Source of the DNA: Berghia stephanieae
Lineage: Eukaryota > Mollusca > Gastropoda > Nudibranchia > Aeolidiidae
DNA: 64,000 nucleotides
Direction: 5' to 3'
Assembly: GCA_034508935.3 (NCBI GenBank)
Contig: CM067443.1
Coordinates: forward strand, 13,287,770-13,351,769
The position numbers and the translations under genes were made by a program. The notes below the pieces were generated by a model, which saw only the letters and a list, made by a program, of their open reading frames with translations, did no database searches and had not been told where the DNA came from. Positions 63,469 through 64,000 of this stretch are shown piece after piece; positions within the stretch are counted from its first letter, which is position 1; each line of letters opens with the position of its first letter.

Positions 63469-64000
63469 AAAAAGCCTTTTTTTTTTTTTTTGGCTTTTAA
63501 TTATTATTAGAACAATTATCCATGTCATTATGCTTTTCACTTTGCTTGCAGAGTTTCAAAAGAATAACATTCCATTTCGCCATGTTTAAACATACAGGGA
63601 TGCCAAAGGATTTTTGAAAAAAACAAAAAACCTCTGAAAATGAGTGGAGCATCACATCTCACCTAAAATAAACCTTATAAAGTTTTTAAACAAGCATACA
63701 TAAACATCTTTTTTATCTCTCCCAGCCCTCCTATTTCATGGGGAAAAAACCCCTTGAAAAAGCCAGAAAAAACAGAAATTTTGCATCCCTGATTATCTTT
63801 CAAAATTTGGACCATTTGATGTGTTTAGCTCTAATTTGTTTCTGCGTTTTGTTTTTTAAATTCTATAATTTTTAAATAATTTTTTTCTTGTTCTATAATA
63901 TTTCATGAAAATTTGTACTTCTATTCTATCACTCCTCATCCCTGTTCCAATGACCAAAGTCAATCTTGAATACTGTTCAAAAAAAAAAATTCAAATTAAT
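63469..64000. other. Integrin intron, nothing recognised
   Basis: No further integrin exon was found before the window edge. Confidence 0.5.

Overview
The window is AT-rich, intron-dense animal DNA. It reads as a marine invertebrate genome: small exons in long introns, several tRNA-derived SINE families, an RTE-type LINE, CR1/Jockey-like LINE ends, a pogo-like transposon, many TIR and foldback elements, and long microsatellites. The phylum cannot be fixed from the sequence alone. No bacterial or organellar features were seen.

Three host genes are supported, all on the minus strand. (1) At the left edge lies the first coding exon of ribosomal protein L27 (472-552); the rest of the gene runs off the window. 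(2) A complete galactosylceramidase gene (GALC, lysosomal glycosyl hydrolase family 59) runs from the start codon near 42188 (or 42230) to the stop at 11978. It has 18 exon positions and would encode about 698 residues; human GALC has 685. Both catalytic glutamates are present, in the WNE motif of exon 6 and the WSSED motif of exon 8. (3) The 3' part of an integrin beta subunit gene lies at 62798-53395. Its eight exons cover the I-EGF repeats, the beta-tail domain, one transmembrane helix and a cytoplasmic tail with NPIY and NPTY; its 5' half lies beyond the right edge.

Layout: 1-900 RPL27 5' end; 900-11880 intergenic, mostly repeats, including an intact 3.2-kb RTE-type LINE inside a 5.5-kb TIR element that itself sits in a SINE-like repeat; 11880-42230 GALC; 42230-51540 intergenic with M-box-like sites near GALC, a (TAC)n array and a cluster of SINE-like repeats; 51540-64000 the integrin gene.

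The main observations are in GALC. Two consecutive exons (20581-20746 and 18405-18585) both align to the same segment of the lectin-like domain. They have identical, non-symmetric phases (1 in, 2 out), so only one can be used per transcript: they look like mutually exclusive exons. The 3' end of exon 5, with its splice donor, is repeated four times in tandem (about 89-bp units). Exons 7 and 9 each appear to lack one base, which may be assembly error. The 5' flank carries two TCATGTGA-type M-boxes of the kind bound by MiT/TFE factors that control lysosomal genes. Two families of about 100-150 bp also carry a hammerhead-like GAAA core.
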